From contig JAVSML010019038.1 of the NCBI GenBank assembly GCA_038503035.1, forward strand, positions 17,989-81,988: a DNA stretch of 64,000 nucleotides. Direction: 5' to 3'. How positions within the stretch are numbered: position 1 is the first letter of the stretch; every line of letters starts with the position of its first letter. The stretch comes from Crocodylus rhombifer (lineage: Eukaryota > Chordata > Crocodylia > Crocodylidae). Under the pieces are notes generated by a model. It had not been told where the DNA came from. It searched no databases and was given only the letters and a program-made list of their open reading frames with translations. Position numbers and translations under genes: made by a program. This document shows, one piece after another, positions 11,701 to 26,700 of the stretch.

Positions 11701-14700
11701 AGGAGTGAAGCGCATCACAGCCACGAAGCGAGAAACAGTCGGCACATTTCTGAAAAAGGTACGTGGGCTTTCAGCCCTTTGTTACTTCCATGCAACTCCC
11801 TGCTCTCCACTGAGAATAGCCCAGCTCAGACATCACGCTGGGACCCTGGTGTTTTTCTGGGGTATGGGTCGTTCTTCACAGAGTCCTCCTCTAATGGATA
11901 ATGTATTTGGGGTAGGTGGCTGGGTGGATCAGCATGCTTCAGGTAAAACAATCTCGCCGCTGACTGAAACTGACACCAGCCCCCTGTTATAAATCCCAGT
12001 TTGACACCCCCCCCTAATTTATGCTAATGAATTCAAATGCTCCGTCTGATCCTTCCCAGGTGTCATGTTTCTGCCCGAGGAGAACTTTGTTTCTAAAGTT
12101 CTGGTGAGGAAGTGACTGCAAAGGTGTTTGAGATATGAGAGCTTAAAAAAAAATCAGTTATTTTCCATTGCTTGGAAATGAGGTTGAGTAAGGATGAGCA
12201 ACGTGGTTTTAAAAAACTATGGGCTGGACTTTTCCGTTGAAGAGAACATGATGGATCAGTCTTGGCCTAGAATCTCCACCATTTGCTTTATTCAGTTGTC
12301 CCCTGTGAAGACCAAGGCCTCTACTGTACTTGCTCTTGTATGGATGGGAGGGGGTAGGGTATCATACATACCTAAGGTAGCCTAAGGTTTTCTGCTTGCT
12401 CTGATACAAAAATGGCAAAGCTTTCCCAGGCTTTGTGGGTCTGCATTTCAGTGCTTCAGCGTTGGAAGGGTTTTACTGTGCGTTATGCAGCTTTCAGAAA
12501 TTGCAGGGTTTTTCTTTAAACAACAGTGTTTTAGTAAGGTTTTTCTCTCGTCCAGCTATTGAGTTGCAAAATGGGTTGACTTAATTCCAAGCCAGCTAAA
12601 GATTTGTCTTCCTCCTGTTGCCATATTCTTGCATTTTGCATTCACAGCTTTGCTGCCTTGTGCTCCTGGTGCATTGTGCTGAGTGCGTTTGAGTGCCGCC
12701 CTGGCCATTAGGTCTGGCCTCTGGGTTGTAACTGGATGCTGGGGGAACCTCAGCAGCATTGCTGCAGCATGCCTGCCCAGAGCAGAACCAGGAGCAAGCC
12801 CTGCTGTGGGTGGGCAGGCTCAGAAGAATAACCCCTTCCCAAATCTCCATGGCATTGACATGTTCTTGCTTTTCTTTCCTCTTGTCACTCAAGAAGCACA
12901 TGGGTAGGAGCATGCAACCGCTGCATGACCTGGATTCAGCCACATCACCAGCACTGAATTTGGTGTTGCTAAGTAAGCTGGAGACCCAAAGATGCAGCAG
13001 AAAGAAAAGAACTGCATTGTACATGGAGCTTCATATGAAGCCCATGTAAATGATGGGCTTGAGAGGGCAGACAGTGGCTGGCAAAATGGGAAATGTATAC
13101 AGAATTCTCTGCCCCAAGTGACTACCTTCTCCAGTGAGCACTCATTGGGGGCTGGCTGTTTCCTTCTAGTTTGTTTCAGGGTCTGTGGACACTTCCAGTG
13201 TGGTTCTGGAGAGAAGGAGCAAGAGGTCAAGGAAGGATCGTAAAGCAATTTTGTGAGCCAGGTGTGGGGCAGACTGGTGGGGAGGCCTCCATAATGAAAT
13301 GGCATGAGCATGTTGAGTTAATTCTATGCTGGGTATCTGTTGATCCTTGTGTGATACAGCTGGCTAGCATTTCACATTCATCATGTGAGAACAAGCAGGA
13401 GTCTCGATTTGTGCATCGCCTATGACTTTTTGTGCTAGTCTTCACCTGCCAGGAATGTGGAAATGCCCTGGAATCTTCAAGTGCCATGTTTCTACGTTAG
13501 CAGGGCTGTGTTACTGCATATTAGATTGATCCCTTCCAGTTGTCCAGCTCTCATTTTACCTTGTGAGGGCAGCTGGAGTAAGCATTCTGCTCTTTGTATT
13601 CATCTGTGGGTCCCTTTGGTAGGGTTACCTATGTCACTTCCTTGCTGTCTTAAGCATGTTTTTTCACAAAAATGACAAGGGAGAGAATTAGTTAATAAAA
13701 ATAATGGAGGGATACACAAATGGAGGGATACCCCTGGGAGCTGGGGTAGCACCCAGAGATATTTCTCGATGAATTTTCACATCAGCTAGATCTTAAAAAG
13801 ATAAAATCCCCGCCCCGGAAACAAATGAGTGTATGGTTGCCCTGAAGTCAGCACTGTAAGGGTAAAAGATAAGTAGGTTTGAACTGAGCCATTTAAGGGA
13901 TGAGAAGAAAATTGTCTGGTAAACTGAAGGCAGAGGCTATTGCAAGCATGAGGCCCAGCATGAAAAAAGGCACAGCCAGAAATGGTGATAAATTGAGCAC
14001 AAGGATCCCAAGAGAGGAAGAGAATCAGCAAAATGGGGTTGAAGTGGGTTGGAGATGGGTGAAGGATGACTTGGTGGGGCAGTATTGGAGAGCCTCAAGG
14101 TAGTGAATAGCAACAAATGATATACCCCTTTGACATGGGACAGATGCCTGATCTTGTATTATGTGTCCATGTTTCACTTATTTCAGTCATCCTCTTTATG
14201 AGCAATGCTCCTCCTTTGGTAACTGCTTCCTTGAGAATCTCGAGTTGTGGCTTGCGTTCTTCAGCTGCCTCCTCATCTCATGGATGCCAAGGGAGGATGA
14301 GTTCATCCAGCCTTCTGTAGTAAAACTGTTCTAGGCCTTGGGTATTTTTTCCCCACAGGTGCATGCAGGTGAGTGCTCTAACTCATCTCATTCTCTCTGT
14401 TTTCTAGGTTGCCAAAGAATTTGGCTTCAGGAATAATGGCTTCTCCATATACACCAACAGAAACCGGACCGGAGAGATTACAGCATCACAAAACAAGTCC
14501 CTGAACCTACTGAAAATCAAGTAAGTGTTTGCCAGAGATCACAAGGAATGAGGGGGAAGTGACATGCGGAGGGGTGTTTCTGGGACCGTCAAGGATTCAG
14601 CTGGCTCTCTCAGGCCCCTGGCCACTGACAAGACAGATGGATGAGTTTGCAGAATTGTGGGCTAAGCAGAGTAGCCCACGGTAGCTTGTATCCCAAGGGT

Positions 14701-17700
14701 GCATGGTGCTGCCCATTGCTGTAGTTAAACTATAACAGACTTCTTTGCTCCCATGTTGCCAACAGGGAGTGACCTCATTATCTTTTCTGCCCACACTCTA
14801 TTTGCTTCAGTGATGCTGAACTAACTTGTTGATTCAGGATGAGCTAAAGCCTCAGTCCCCTGAAGCCAGATATCACTAGAATGCTTCTTTCACCCTTGCC
14901 TAGTGAGTGGCATGTTGGAAAATGGTACCATAGGCAGCAGGTTCATGAGCATAACTTTGTACATGGCTGCGGGTGCCCTTTCTACAGCTGTCTGAGAGGG
15001 CGAGGTGGAAAGTGCTAAAAATACCAGAGCTGCTTTTGCTGGAGACAGTCCCCCTGCTGTCAGACCCACCTCTGGAAACTGTGACTGCAAGTACGAGCAT
15101 CTTCCTTATTAGCTCTGTGCTGAACCTGTTGTTTCTCTCCCCTTTTTTTTTGATTGTGTTCTGCTCAGAGGTGCCTTCTTATTTACACTCATGTTAAGAG
15201 ATGCCGTATAGCACCAGCGTGTGAGATTGTAAGCACTGCTGTTTCTTGGTGTAAATGAACAGCACAGCAGAAGCAACTAGCTAGCCAGGACCATGGTTTT
15301 GGAGAGGAGTCATTAGGGTTTTTTCCTTTAATTTGGCTCAGACCAAAGCAGGACCTGGATTCGTCTCGGGGTGAAGTACCACAGCCCAAAGAACTTGCTG
15401 TGGGTCTGTCTATCCCAGGTACTTCAGAGACAGCTGCACCAGATCGCTGCCAGCTGTTTGCTGTGGATTTGTGCCTCTTTTCCAGTCAGCTGCAAGGGGC
15501 CACCCTTCGAAATAAAAGCCACAGCAAAGTGCTGAGCAGCTCATCCATCACTCAGCAGCCTGCTGTGAATGGCCCAGACATGAGCAATCCAGATTTAGTT
15601 GTACCCCGCCCCTTTTGATCAGAAGCTCTTCCAGGCTTTGAGTGTTGGTGCCCAGGCATCTGTACAAAATACATGTGAATGTAGGCAGAGCAATATCAGA
15701 GAGCTAGGCAAGTAATACATTTTATCTGCTGCTCAAACTGTCTGTGCAGGAGATGGGGCACATCCCAAAACAATGCTTTTGTGTCACTTTTTCCCTTCCA
15801 CATCTAGACATGGTGATATGTTGTTCCTGTATCCCGTGAGTCCCGCTGGCTCTTCCTCAGAGAACATGGACATCTCTATCTCCCAAGGGTTGCGCCCCAT
15901 GGGTGCTCCCCAAGTGGTTGAAGATGAGATTGACCAGTACCTGATCAAACAGGATGGGAAAATCTATAGGAATCGGGACCAGCAGCTGTAAGTACCGTTG
16001 GACTTTCTGACTGGTTTCCAAGGTCAGCCCTGTGCCTGGTGCTTCACACTGTATGAAAATAACTATGCAGTGCAAAACATAGCCACCAAACCTGATAAAC
16101 AAGCTGCCTTCTGAGCCAGCACCCTGCCCCTCTGCCTGCACATGCGGTCCCTGCCCATGTCCCAATTGATTTAAGTCTGGCCCTGGCAAACCGAAGGACA
16201 AAGCTGTTTCCAAACCTGAAAGGCCTTTTGCCAAGGAGGACCTGCTAACATCCCCCCGCTCGAAACCAAGATGGCTTCAAGTGTGTTGTCCCTGCTTTCC
16301 ACTTTGCCAGTACCTGTGACCGCATGCTCCTAAAGCAGTTGGGGCTTTGTAAGTGAAGGGGTATTCCAAATTTCCCTTTAGAGACCCATTAGCGACTGAT
16401 GCACAGCATAGACTGCTGCCTATGGCAGCCTAGTGCTTACAAAGGAGCGGGCTTGCATTCTGCCCTAGCGATGATTTCCACATGGTCTCAACCTGTAGCT
16501 CCATGCTGCACCAGTTGCATTATTCCTATCTCGGGGTGATAGGCAAGGGTTGCACACCATGGGAGGAGCACTGGGGAAAAAGGCTTTGTCAATGAGGGCT
16601 GTCCTTGGGCCTTCCATGAGCAATTGAAGCTCCTCACTTCACATCCTAAAACTCTTCCCTCCATTAGAGATATTAACTTAAACCTTACCAGCGCTTCTGG
16701 GGTCCCCCACAGACACTGCTCCAACTGTCTCTCCACAGTAGTTCCTTGACATAGTATCCTAAGGGGTCAGAGAGCAAGCATGTTACGTGAGAGCTCTTGT
16801 GTGAGCTCCGGGCCCAGCAAGCAGTAAGAAGCCCAGAGGGCAGAGGAAATGCTCTCTAGTGGCTAGTAGGATCTATACCTAGTTCACTTTTGGCTCTCTA
16901 TTGTCTTGGGCCTCAGTTTCCCCTTCTATAAGGGGAAGCTACTTGCTTAGTTTGTGAGGCATGGCTTTCCCTGAGAGCCTTTGCTAGGAGGGGTGCTTGC
17001 TGAGCTGTTCTATTCCTGTAGGAGTAATAAATATTGCATTGAAATAGGTGCTAATTAAAGCCAAATGAGAAGAAGTCTTAGGTCTCAGTGGGTACTCCTG
17101 TCATTTATTACTCACTGGAGAAGGTACATGCAGCTGTGACTTCAACGCCTGCCCTCAGCCTCACAGCTCCATCCCCGCAAGAGAAATCGCTTCACAAAGA
17201 TGTTGAGCGAAAGCCAGATAGGGAATTTTTTTAAGATGGAAGCCCAGCCCTGTCCTCTTGTCTCCACGAGCTTTATCTCTAGTGCCACAGCAGAAAGGGA
17301 GATGGGAAAGGCTTAGCTTTTGAATGGAGAATGCTCCCTAAGCTTCCCGAGCATCAATAAATGAGGGAAATGTCACGTCATTATTGACACAACAAAGGCA
17401 AACTCTGTCTGGTAAAAGCAGCATCTTTAGTTTGACCACACATTTCCCGAAGAACAAACATAGGTATTGTTCTTAGTGGGGAGGCAGTGCTAACTCTAGG
17501 TAGTTGTGACGAAAAGCTCCTGCCCAAGATTTTGCCCATATTTGAGGCTGCCTATCAATCCAAGCGTGATGGGCTGCTGGCATTCTGCTGAGTGCATTAG
17601 CGGCCTTTTATGTACATTATCTGCCACAATGCCTCGTTAAAAGCAGCCCTGAAACTGGCTCCCATCCATATCTTCCTTGTGAGAGCCAGTAGCCGCATTC

Positions 17701-20700
17701 ATCTGCAGAGGCTTTCCCTGAATACCCATCACTGTCCAGTTGTTCTTATTGCTGCTGTACCATTCCTTATTCTTTTAGAAGGTCACCTCGAAAGGGGAGT
17801 TTTCCCCCTTTTTGTTTTGTCTTCAGTCCAATAAGACTTTGCCAGTCAGATAAGCGCGTTTCTCTCTGTGTTCCTCGACTCCGTGAGCAGCTGATTTAAA
17901 AAACAAAAACGTGTGTGTGTGGGTTTTGTTCTTTAAATGACGCCTCCCCTCTGCCATAAAGGATTGTCTGTGCTCAAGCCCGGAGCCAAATCCAAGTTGT
18001 GAAAAATTAGAAGTTCTAATTTGAAACTGGTGTGTGTGACTGCTTAACAGAGCTGCCTGCCAGTGGAGCAGATAGATTAAGAAATGTTTGATCTTGACTT
18101 CAGACGCGGGTTAAATGCAAGATCTTGCTTTCAGCGTGTGTGAGAGGATTATTTGATGACCCCCAGTACAGCATTCGGTAATGGACTAGGAATTGTTTGT
18201 GGCTTAGGACTTAGATAGCTCTTCCAAATCCCTCCGTTGAAGGAGGCTGTAAAAGCTGGCCATGAATAGCTTTTCCATTTGGAAACATGGCTGGTGATAA
18301 TTTTGCTTCTCTTCCCACAGATGTCGACATGGCCCCTTGGGTAAATGCGTGCATTGCGTACCACTCGAGGTAAGGATTTGAGATCACTGTGGAAAACAGC
18401 AGGGAGGTGGGATTCTGACTCAACTTGTTTTTCCTGCTTAAAAACCTCTTTTTACACCTCTTTCTGCATGATAGCGGTTCAAGGAGGCAGAGCCCTGATG
18501 CATTTTACCTGCAGCCTTCTAGCCATATGAGTCCTACTGAAGAACCAGCCCTTTGGCCATAGCACAGGCCTTGGATTTATGATGCTGTGGAGGCATCTGT
18601 TTTTCTGTGTTAATGGGTTTTACAGAAAGTGCTTTCAGAAGCTCAGGCTATTTAGTGCAAGACTTCCCCCCCCTCCCCTTCCCTCTCAATTTTCCTCTGG
18701 ATATTTCTGCCTCTCTTTGCCATCGCTTCCCTCTCTCAGATCTCAGCATTTCTCAGCAAAGTCCACCGCACCCTGTTTAGAGTACAACCAGCCATAATAA
18801 CACCTACTGCTACTCTGATCTGTTGACTTCACAGTGTATAACAACAGTCCTCCCCGCCCCGCAGAAGGCTTCACAAGTTGCTGTGGTCTCTTTCTCTCAA
18901 ATAGCCTCAGAGTCCTTTGACTTTGTTGGATCAGCTGGTCTTATTTGTCGTTATATTAAAAAAAACCCGCTTGCCTCAAAAGCACAAGGCTGCTAATTTG
19001 TGGAGAAGAATGTGCATTTTGAACAAATCTGAAGCAATAATAAAACTTGCTGTTGCAAAGCCCTGCTGTTCCTGATACAGTGGTAGGCTGCCATGGGTGG
19101 GGGGGTGGAAAAAAGAGCTTGGATGTCCTGATCGGTTCCACATTGGGAGCTGGCAGAACTGAATCTAGAACATCCATTTGGTGGATGATCAGTGTGTTTT
19201 CAGACAGGTGTCTGACCTGGCTTTCCTTTGTGTGGTGTTTTTGGCAGCCTTTTGATGAGGATTATTTAAACCACCTGGAACCTCCTGTGAAGCACATGTC
19301 GTTCCATGCCTACATCAGGAAGCTGACCGGCGGAGCAGACAAGTAAGATTCACAGCTTTTATAGGCAATGAATTGTAGAATTAAGGGTCGCTTCCATCTG
19401 CAGCAGGGTAGGTGCTTGCAAGCAGTGTTGCCAACGTTGAAAAGAAGGTCACGTGGAATGAAGTGAAAGCCTGATGTGATCAATGAGCCAGGAATCTGGG
19501 CCTCAAACTGAAGGGAGGAGTGGGCTGAGACCGGGGGTGAGTCTGGGATGCTTTAGCTCCAGTCCATTGCTGTTTATGTCAATTTTCAGATTGATAGAAG
19601 AGCAGAGATTAAGAGGTCATTAGGGCCACCTCTTCCTCTGCCACCAAATCTTGCATGACCTCACCCAAACCCCTTAGTTTCTCTGTGTCTCTGGCCTGCA
19701 AAGTGGCATTTTCCCTCCCTCCCTGGGGGGTTCTGAGCCTAAATAGATCAATAGAAACACTCCACTACACTGGAGAAAGGGGCCAGGGTAAGTACCAGAG
19801 TGGGGAAATGCCTGCCCTGATATTTGTGTGTGTCTCTCTCTCACCCAGGCAGTGGGCACCAGGTGCTAACCTCAGAGTGAGGTGCATACTGCCCCTCCTG
19901 CCCCTGAAGAATTGCATGTCCCCATCTCCAAAGCTTGGGGCAGAAAACTTGCCAGAATTAGGACAGGCAAAGAACTGAAGAGTGTGGCTCCTCTTCCCCC
20001 CTGCATGCTGTCCTGGGGAGATAAGACTCCAAATGCACATGCTCTCATTTAAGGAGGGCAGCACCCTGCATGGAGCTCTGTGGGCACACAAAGAAAGCTC
20101 GTGCTTTGCCCATGCTGTAGGACATGTTCCTCTCTATATGGCACATAAGCTGTTCCAGCTGAGTTTAAAGGATTCCTACCTGCTGTGGCAAGAGCAGTGG
20201 CTACTAAAGAGCTGTCCAGCTGTTAGGCTGGCAAGGGTCAGGGTTTCTGGCTTCCAGTACTAGAACTCTGTGTGCTGTACACAGGGATCCCAGGCTCCTC
20301 ATGCCTGGTGGGGTGTTTTCTGGAGAAGTGAAGCTTGGGAAGCCCATTGCACATGAGGGGCTTTGCTGGCTAGGTTTTGGAGGAGGCGGAGGCAGGCACT
20401 ATGCTAGCTAAAGCCACCTTTCTTCTTCAGGGGGAAGTTTGTTGCACTGGAAAACATCAGCTGCAAGATTAAGTCCGGTTGTGAAGGGCACCCACCCTGG
20501 CCAGAAGGCATTTGCACCAAGTGTCAGCCGAGCGCAATCACTCTCAACAGACAGGTGAGACCCATTGCTGGGGACCCTTTGTCCTTTCAGACATCTGAGG
20601 CATTATTCACCTGCCACATTTCTGGGAGAGGAAGAGCTTTGCAGAGAACAGCTGTTGCAGCACAGAGCTTGTGCAGAGGCAGTGGCTGAGCTGATCTCTA

Positions 20701-23700
20701 GCTGTGGCAGAGGGGCTCTGAAGTGTGCCTGACTCAGCCATTTCCCCTTTGGGCAGAGGACAGCTGGATTCCCACATGCTAGGAGGGTGAATCTTGGCTT
20801 TTCTCCATGTGCAGCCCCAGACCACTTGCACTCTCTCGGTGTAACACACTGCCTTCCCACAGTCTTTCATAGTCACAGAAGAGTGTCAGATCCATTGTCC
20901 AGTGATTTGGGATCTGAGCCCCCTGAGAGTTTTGTCCTTAGTCTGCTGCCTCTGGGGGTGGGAAGAGGTGTGCTGGATCTGCCCCTTGGAGCAGAAAGGA
21001 TCAGGGCAATCTCAAGGAGGAGGCAGCAATCCAGCTAGCTCTGCCTTCCTTTCTTGGCATTAACAGCCTCTCTGACCTTCCCCATCACTGGTGGATTACA
21101 GCTAAGGTGGACCAGGGGTCTTTGTGGGGCGGTGGGGGGCAGCACACAGTTGGGTTGGAAGAAGTCTGGAATCGACCTGAGGGACTCGCTTTCTCACTGC
21201 AGAAATACAGGCACGTTGACAACATCATGTTCGAGAACCACACAATTGCTGACCGCTTTCTAGACTTCTGGAGGAAGACAGGGAACCAGCATCTGGGGTA
21301 TTTGTATGGGCGGTACACAGAGCACAAGGACATCCCTCTGGGCATCCGGGCTGAGGTTGCTGCCATCTATGAACCTCCACAGGTAAAAATCACTTGGGAT
21401 GAGATTGTCACATGTCTGTTCCCTGAGCGTGGGGAACACAGAGCCCACTTCCACAATCCCATTTCTGATGGGAGATCCTAAAGACCCTGCCACCTTAAAA
21501 TCGCATTGTGATGAGGGGAGCAGTGGTTAGCCATGTTAGTCTAAAATCAGGCAGAAGACAAGGCAGGCCGCCACCTTAGAGCCTAACTGGTTCAAAGAGG
21601 CACGGACTTTCATAGGCAACAACTTGTTGACTCAGATTATCGCCACCGAAGGAACCGGACAACTCGGATCTTCTCTTTGCTGAGAACTTTAACATGAAAG
21701 CAAAAGTAGGCTTGTACCAGTGGCTTTCACTTTGGGGTTTCTGAATTGCTGGATTTCGAAGGCTTTGCTAAGGAGTGCTTTTGCTTTGACAAATCTTAAA
21801 GCCTTTTGGAGACATTTGCTGCTCTTAAGTTCAGCAAAACCATTTAACAGTGTTGTATCAAAAGTGTCTTGGCACTGTCTGCACAAGTCAGAATCAGAAC
21901 ATGAGGGCTGGAAGGGAGCTCAGGAGGTCATATCTAGTCCGACCCTCTGCTCCAAGCAGGACCAGCCCCAACTACATCATCCCAGCCAAGGTTTTGTCTG
22001 GTTGGGTCTTCAAAGCCTCCAAGGATGGAGGCTTCACAACCTTTCTGGGTAACCAGTTCCAGTGTTTTACTACCCTCCTCATGCAAAAATTCTTCCTAAT
22101 ATCTAACCTAAACTTCCCTTGCTGCAGCTGAGCCCGTTGCTCCTTGTTCTGTCATCTGCCACTGCTGAGAGCAGCCCAGCTCTATCCTCTTTGCAACCCC
22201 CCTGCAGGGAGTTGAAAGCTGCTTATTAAATCCCCCTTCAGTCTTCTCTTCTCTAGAATAAATAAGCCCAGTTCCCTCTGTCTTTCCTTGTAAGTCATGT
22301 CCCCCAGTCCCCAAACCATTTTTGTTGCCTTTTGTTGGACCCTCTCCAATTTGTCCCCATCCTTTCTGTGGTGGGGGGCCCAAAACTGGACACAAGACTA
22401 CAGATGTGGCCTCCCCAGTGCTGAACAGAGCGGAAGAATCACTTCCCTTGACCTGCTAACAACGCTTCTACCGACGCAGCCCAGGATGCCATTAGCTTGC
22501 TTTTCAACAAGGGCATACTCTTGGCTCATATTCAGTTTATGCACTGATGCTGCCCAGGAAAGAGAGCTATGCCTATGGCAGAATGCTTGAAACTCGACAT
22601 GTTTTTGGTACCTTGTATTTTAGAGAAAAAATAAGCATTTTCATTGCATCTGAGAATGTAACCAGCTGTTTCAGCGGCCTTCCCTTCGGGGTTTGGGATG
22701 CCTCTTGAGCTGGTCATGCTTCTTTTCAGACTGATTCCTTTTACTAGCTTGTCACTTAGTTTCTGCTCTGTCTCTGCTCTGGCATTTGGGTTTCTGTTTG
22801 TAGAACCTGAAGTGCAGAGAGGATATGAAAATGCAGTTAAGAGCTGTCATGGGTGAAAATCGCTAGATGGCGCTGGTCACTGTGCCGGGAACCCTCTGGC
22901 CTTGTCTGTGCAGGGCCTGCCTTCTTCGGGACTAGCATTTCCCAGTTGTTCAGTCTTTTATGTAACTTTAGATGGGTCAGATCCTCTGGAGCCTGGAAGT
23001 GGAAGTTGAATGATACAACCAAGAAGTCTTGAGCCGCAGAGAGTCGTGCAGCAGGAAGAAAATGCAGGGGCATCAGAAAGCGCCAAAGTTGGGCTTGTTA
23101 GAGTATCCAGACTCACATTCATCCAGAATGGAACTGGGCTGCCAGATGTTTGGCCTATTTGAAACTCAGGTGCAAGGTCACCTTGGCAGTGCTTGGGTGT
23201 TGTGGCAAACAGCTGTTTGGAGGTCGTGCTGTATGTGTCATGTACCATGTTACTTGCTAATAAAGATATAGGAACACAAAGCTGGATTGGAAGTGAGGTA
23301 AGCACCATAAAGTACATCAGGAGGAGCAGCAGCTCTCATGTAATTGCTAAACTGCAAGCTGCCTTCGCACCAGGCATAAGCATCTATGAAGCCTGTAGAA
23401 GGGAAGGGAGTGGAGTGGAGTTTGGGACCTTTGTCAGCTGCAGTGTGCAGTTGATGGCATAGAAAACCTGCCACGCCGTAGGGACAAGGGCAGGTTTTTG
23501 GCCTGAGTGTGATTCCTTGCTTTGGAGCTGTTGGGAAGGTCAGTGTGCTTAGCCTGTGTGTGGTGGGCGGTAGGGAACTAGATGTGTGTGGGGAAGGATG
23601 GAGCATGAGTGCTTATTACTCCTGACCTTGGAGTGGCATACAAACTTTCTTGGGGTGAGTGGAAGGTATCACAGGATCCTTAAGTGTCTGCTGCGCACTC

Positions 23701-26700
23701 CTGTGAGCAGCCTTGCCTGTAATGTCTCTGTCAGTTCTGGGCAATGCCAGCACAGTCCATCACATCATCTTGCCCTGGTGTCACTGTTCAGCCCATGTGT
23801 GTTGCTGGGATCTGCAGGTTTGGAAATTAATGTGCTCCCTGTTGCTCTTCCTCTACATCAGGGTTTTGCTAGGAAGTTGCCATTATCCCACGGAGAGAAA
23901 GCTCCACTGTGGTGTTTGGCAGAGAAACCCCAAAGCCCCAACTGCTGGCTCCTAAATCACGCCCAGATGGCTGAGCTGTGTTTTCCAGAGCTGGAGGGGA
24001 GACCTGGGCGGGTGCTCTTGGAGTCACTGAGTTTCCTCCCTGAGCACTGCTCTTGCATTCAAACTGACACAGCCAGAGCCTAAAGCTGGCAGGGTGACTG
24101 GGACTTGGGAAAGATTATATAATCTTTGCCTTTCTCCAGGGTCTTAGAGACGGCCAAAGGCTCGATTTTTATGCAGGCATTGATAAAGCCTTTCATTCAC
24201 GAGTCCCATTATGCTTTGCCAAATTAGCCTAAGTAATCCCTTGGAAGGGATACTTCCACCTTTGGCACTAGGTTTGCATTCATTTAATTCAGATGACTTT
24301 CCAGACCTGGAGTGGGAAACGGAGCCTGGAAACTCCCTTTCCCAGTCCCTTGTCTTTTGCCACAAGAGCATCTCCCTGAAAGGGCCAAACCCATAAGAAC
24401 AGTACTTGTTATCTCTGAATTCGTTGTGGGTCCTTAATTGCCTCCTGTTCCCTTGCAGATCGGCACACAGAACAGCCTGGAGATCCTAGAAGATCCCAAA
24501 GCAGAGGTGGTGGATGAGATCGCTGCAAAACTCGGTCTGAGAAAGGTAGCCAAGTGTTGTCGGAGAGTGTGGATTTCAGAGCCAGGGTTCTTTCTGCAGC
24601 AGTCACGGGAGGCTCATCTGGCATCAATTCTCTTCAGCTTCCTGGGGTTGAATTAAGACGGGATGCATTCTGAAACCTCCTCTCGGGTGCCAGAAGCTTT
24701 TATGTTTTTAAGTGTTAGAGAAAGATGAAACCGTTTCCCTCAGTGCGAGTATTGAGCAGGACAGCAGGGCTGCTCTGTATAAGCCAATAGCCCTCTGTCT
24801 TAACATCAAAGGATTTAGAGGAGCAGGAGCACAGCTCTTCATTTCTCTTCCCTCCAGTGGGCACTCTCTGGTAGCACCTCTGTGGGAAGTGCTAATTTAA
24901 CACAGCTGTGGGTGGAGCTGTCTTTTGGGGGTTTTGTCCCTTTTCTGTGAGGGTTCGTGTTCGACCATGTAGAGCTGAGGCTCTGATGGTTGGAATTCTC
25001 CCTCCATGCAACTGTTTAGACTGCCCATGGCAAGCGTGATCTTGCATGCAGGGTTCAGCTCTTGGGCCACTATTTCACTTGGGTCTGCAACCTTGACTGA
25101 CTCAAGATATAGTGATTTCAGCATCCTCTGCCTGCTGTTGGCTTTCGGGCAATCCTGAACTTTGCCTTCTGCAAGGACAGTCCTCGTAATGCCTTGCAAA
25201 GGGGAAGGTTCAGGTGCACTGAGATTTTCTGAGGTTGGTTTCTCTTGTGCCTCAAGTCTTGTCTTTGTCCTTCAACCCACAAACATCACTGTGTGGGTTG
25301 AAGGACAAAGACAAGACTTGAGGCACAAGAGAAACCAACAATGGTGAGACCTTTCCTTGTTCTCTGAGCTCTTCACGCTGGCATCTGTTGCAAGGAATTG
25401 GTAGATTCTTGAAGTCTGAGTTGTCCCTTATTTTCCACATCAGATTTGTTAAAATTGCATAGATTAAAGTGTAGTTACAGATCTTTGGTTGCCCATCTGT
25501 GGTGCACACTTTGTCTACTGGTTTTACTGCAACCATGCAGCAGCATTTTGTACTTAGATCATAGAGAAGTAGGGCTGGAAGGGACCTCCAGAAATCATCT
25601 AGCCCAATCCCCTGCCTGAGGCAGGACCATCCCTGTCCAAACCATCCTTTACAGTCCTACACAAACCGCCATCAACCCTGACACAATACACTTGAATGGC
25701 TCAATGCTGTAGAAGGGAAAGGCAAGGAGGGATTGGAATAAGAGAGATGTGTTTTAATACAGTGGAAAATAGTGAGTAAATAATCTTCTAATGAGGGCAG
25801 GCTGGGATTCAGGATGCACCAGACATCATCTGAACCATTTTGTTACCTCCTGTTGTTCTTGATGCTGCTTTGCTCAAACAGTTGAGCAACAAATACCTTT
25901 TGCAGAGGGTTGCAAGAGGGGGAAGCAGAGAGGTCTACCTGCAGCCAACAGATTTCTCCTGTGGAGAAATACCACATGTGGATTGTGTTGAGATAAGCTG
26001 GATGCAGCTTGAAGAGCTGTTTCCTTCAAGCAGTGAACTAAAGGCACTTGTGGGCTGGTACAGGGAGCTAGGGGCCTCTTGTACTAGCAGGGGACATATG
26101 TCTTTTAATTTTTTTGTGTATAATTATTTTGTTACAGGTTGGCTGGATCTTTACAGACCTGGTCTCTGAAGATACTCGGAAGGGAACAGTTCGGTACAGC
26201 CGAAACAAGGTGAGATGCAAGCGTGGCATTACAGGTGATTGGGCCATTTGTGTAGCCTCATGACCCAGAGAAGTTTAAGGCTCCGGCAGAGGGCCGGGTG
26301 TGTGCTGTCTCTGGAGCAGTTTGTGGAATATGGAAGGAGCAGAAGGCATGACCAGTGACATGTCTCAGGAACCCTGTGCTGGTGTACGGGGGGAATGCAG
26401 GGTTGTATGTGAAGTCTCTTGACTCACTCCTTATGTGAATGTGATCGAGAGGCTCACAGGAGTGGTCAATTTAATCAGTAAATAATCAGAACATCCCTTG
26501 GAGGCTGGACAGCAGGCTGGCCTCCACTGGCTGTCGTATGAGACTTGCATGCTGTGTTTTGGCTCTGGATATTCATTGTCCTCCACCCCTGTGATTTGGA
26601 ATTGATATTACCCTTCCTGCTGCCCCACAAGATGGAGAAACTAAGGCATGGTCTAAAGTGACTTGCCCAGGATTATACAGTCAGGAATGTGAACTGGGGA

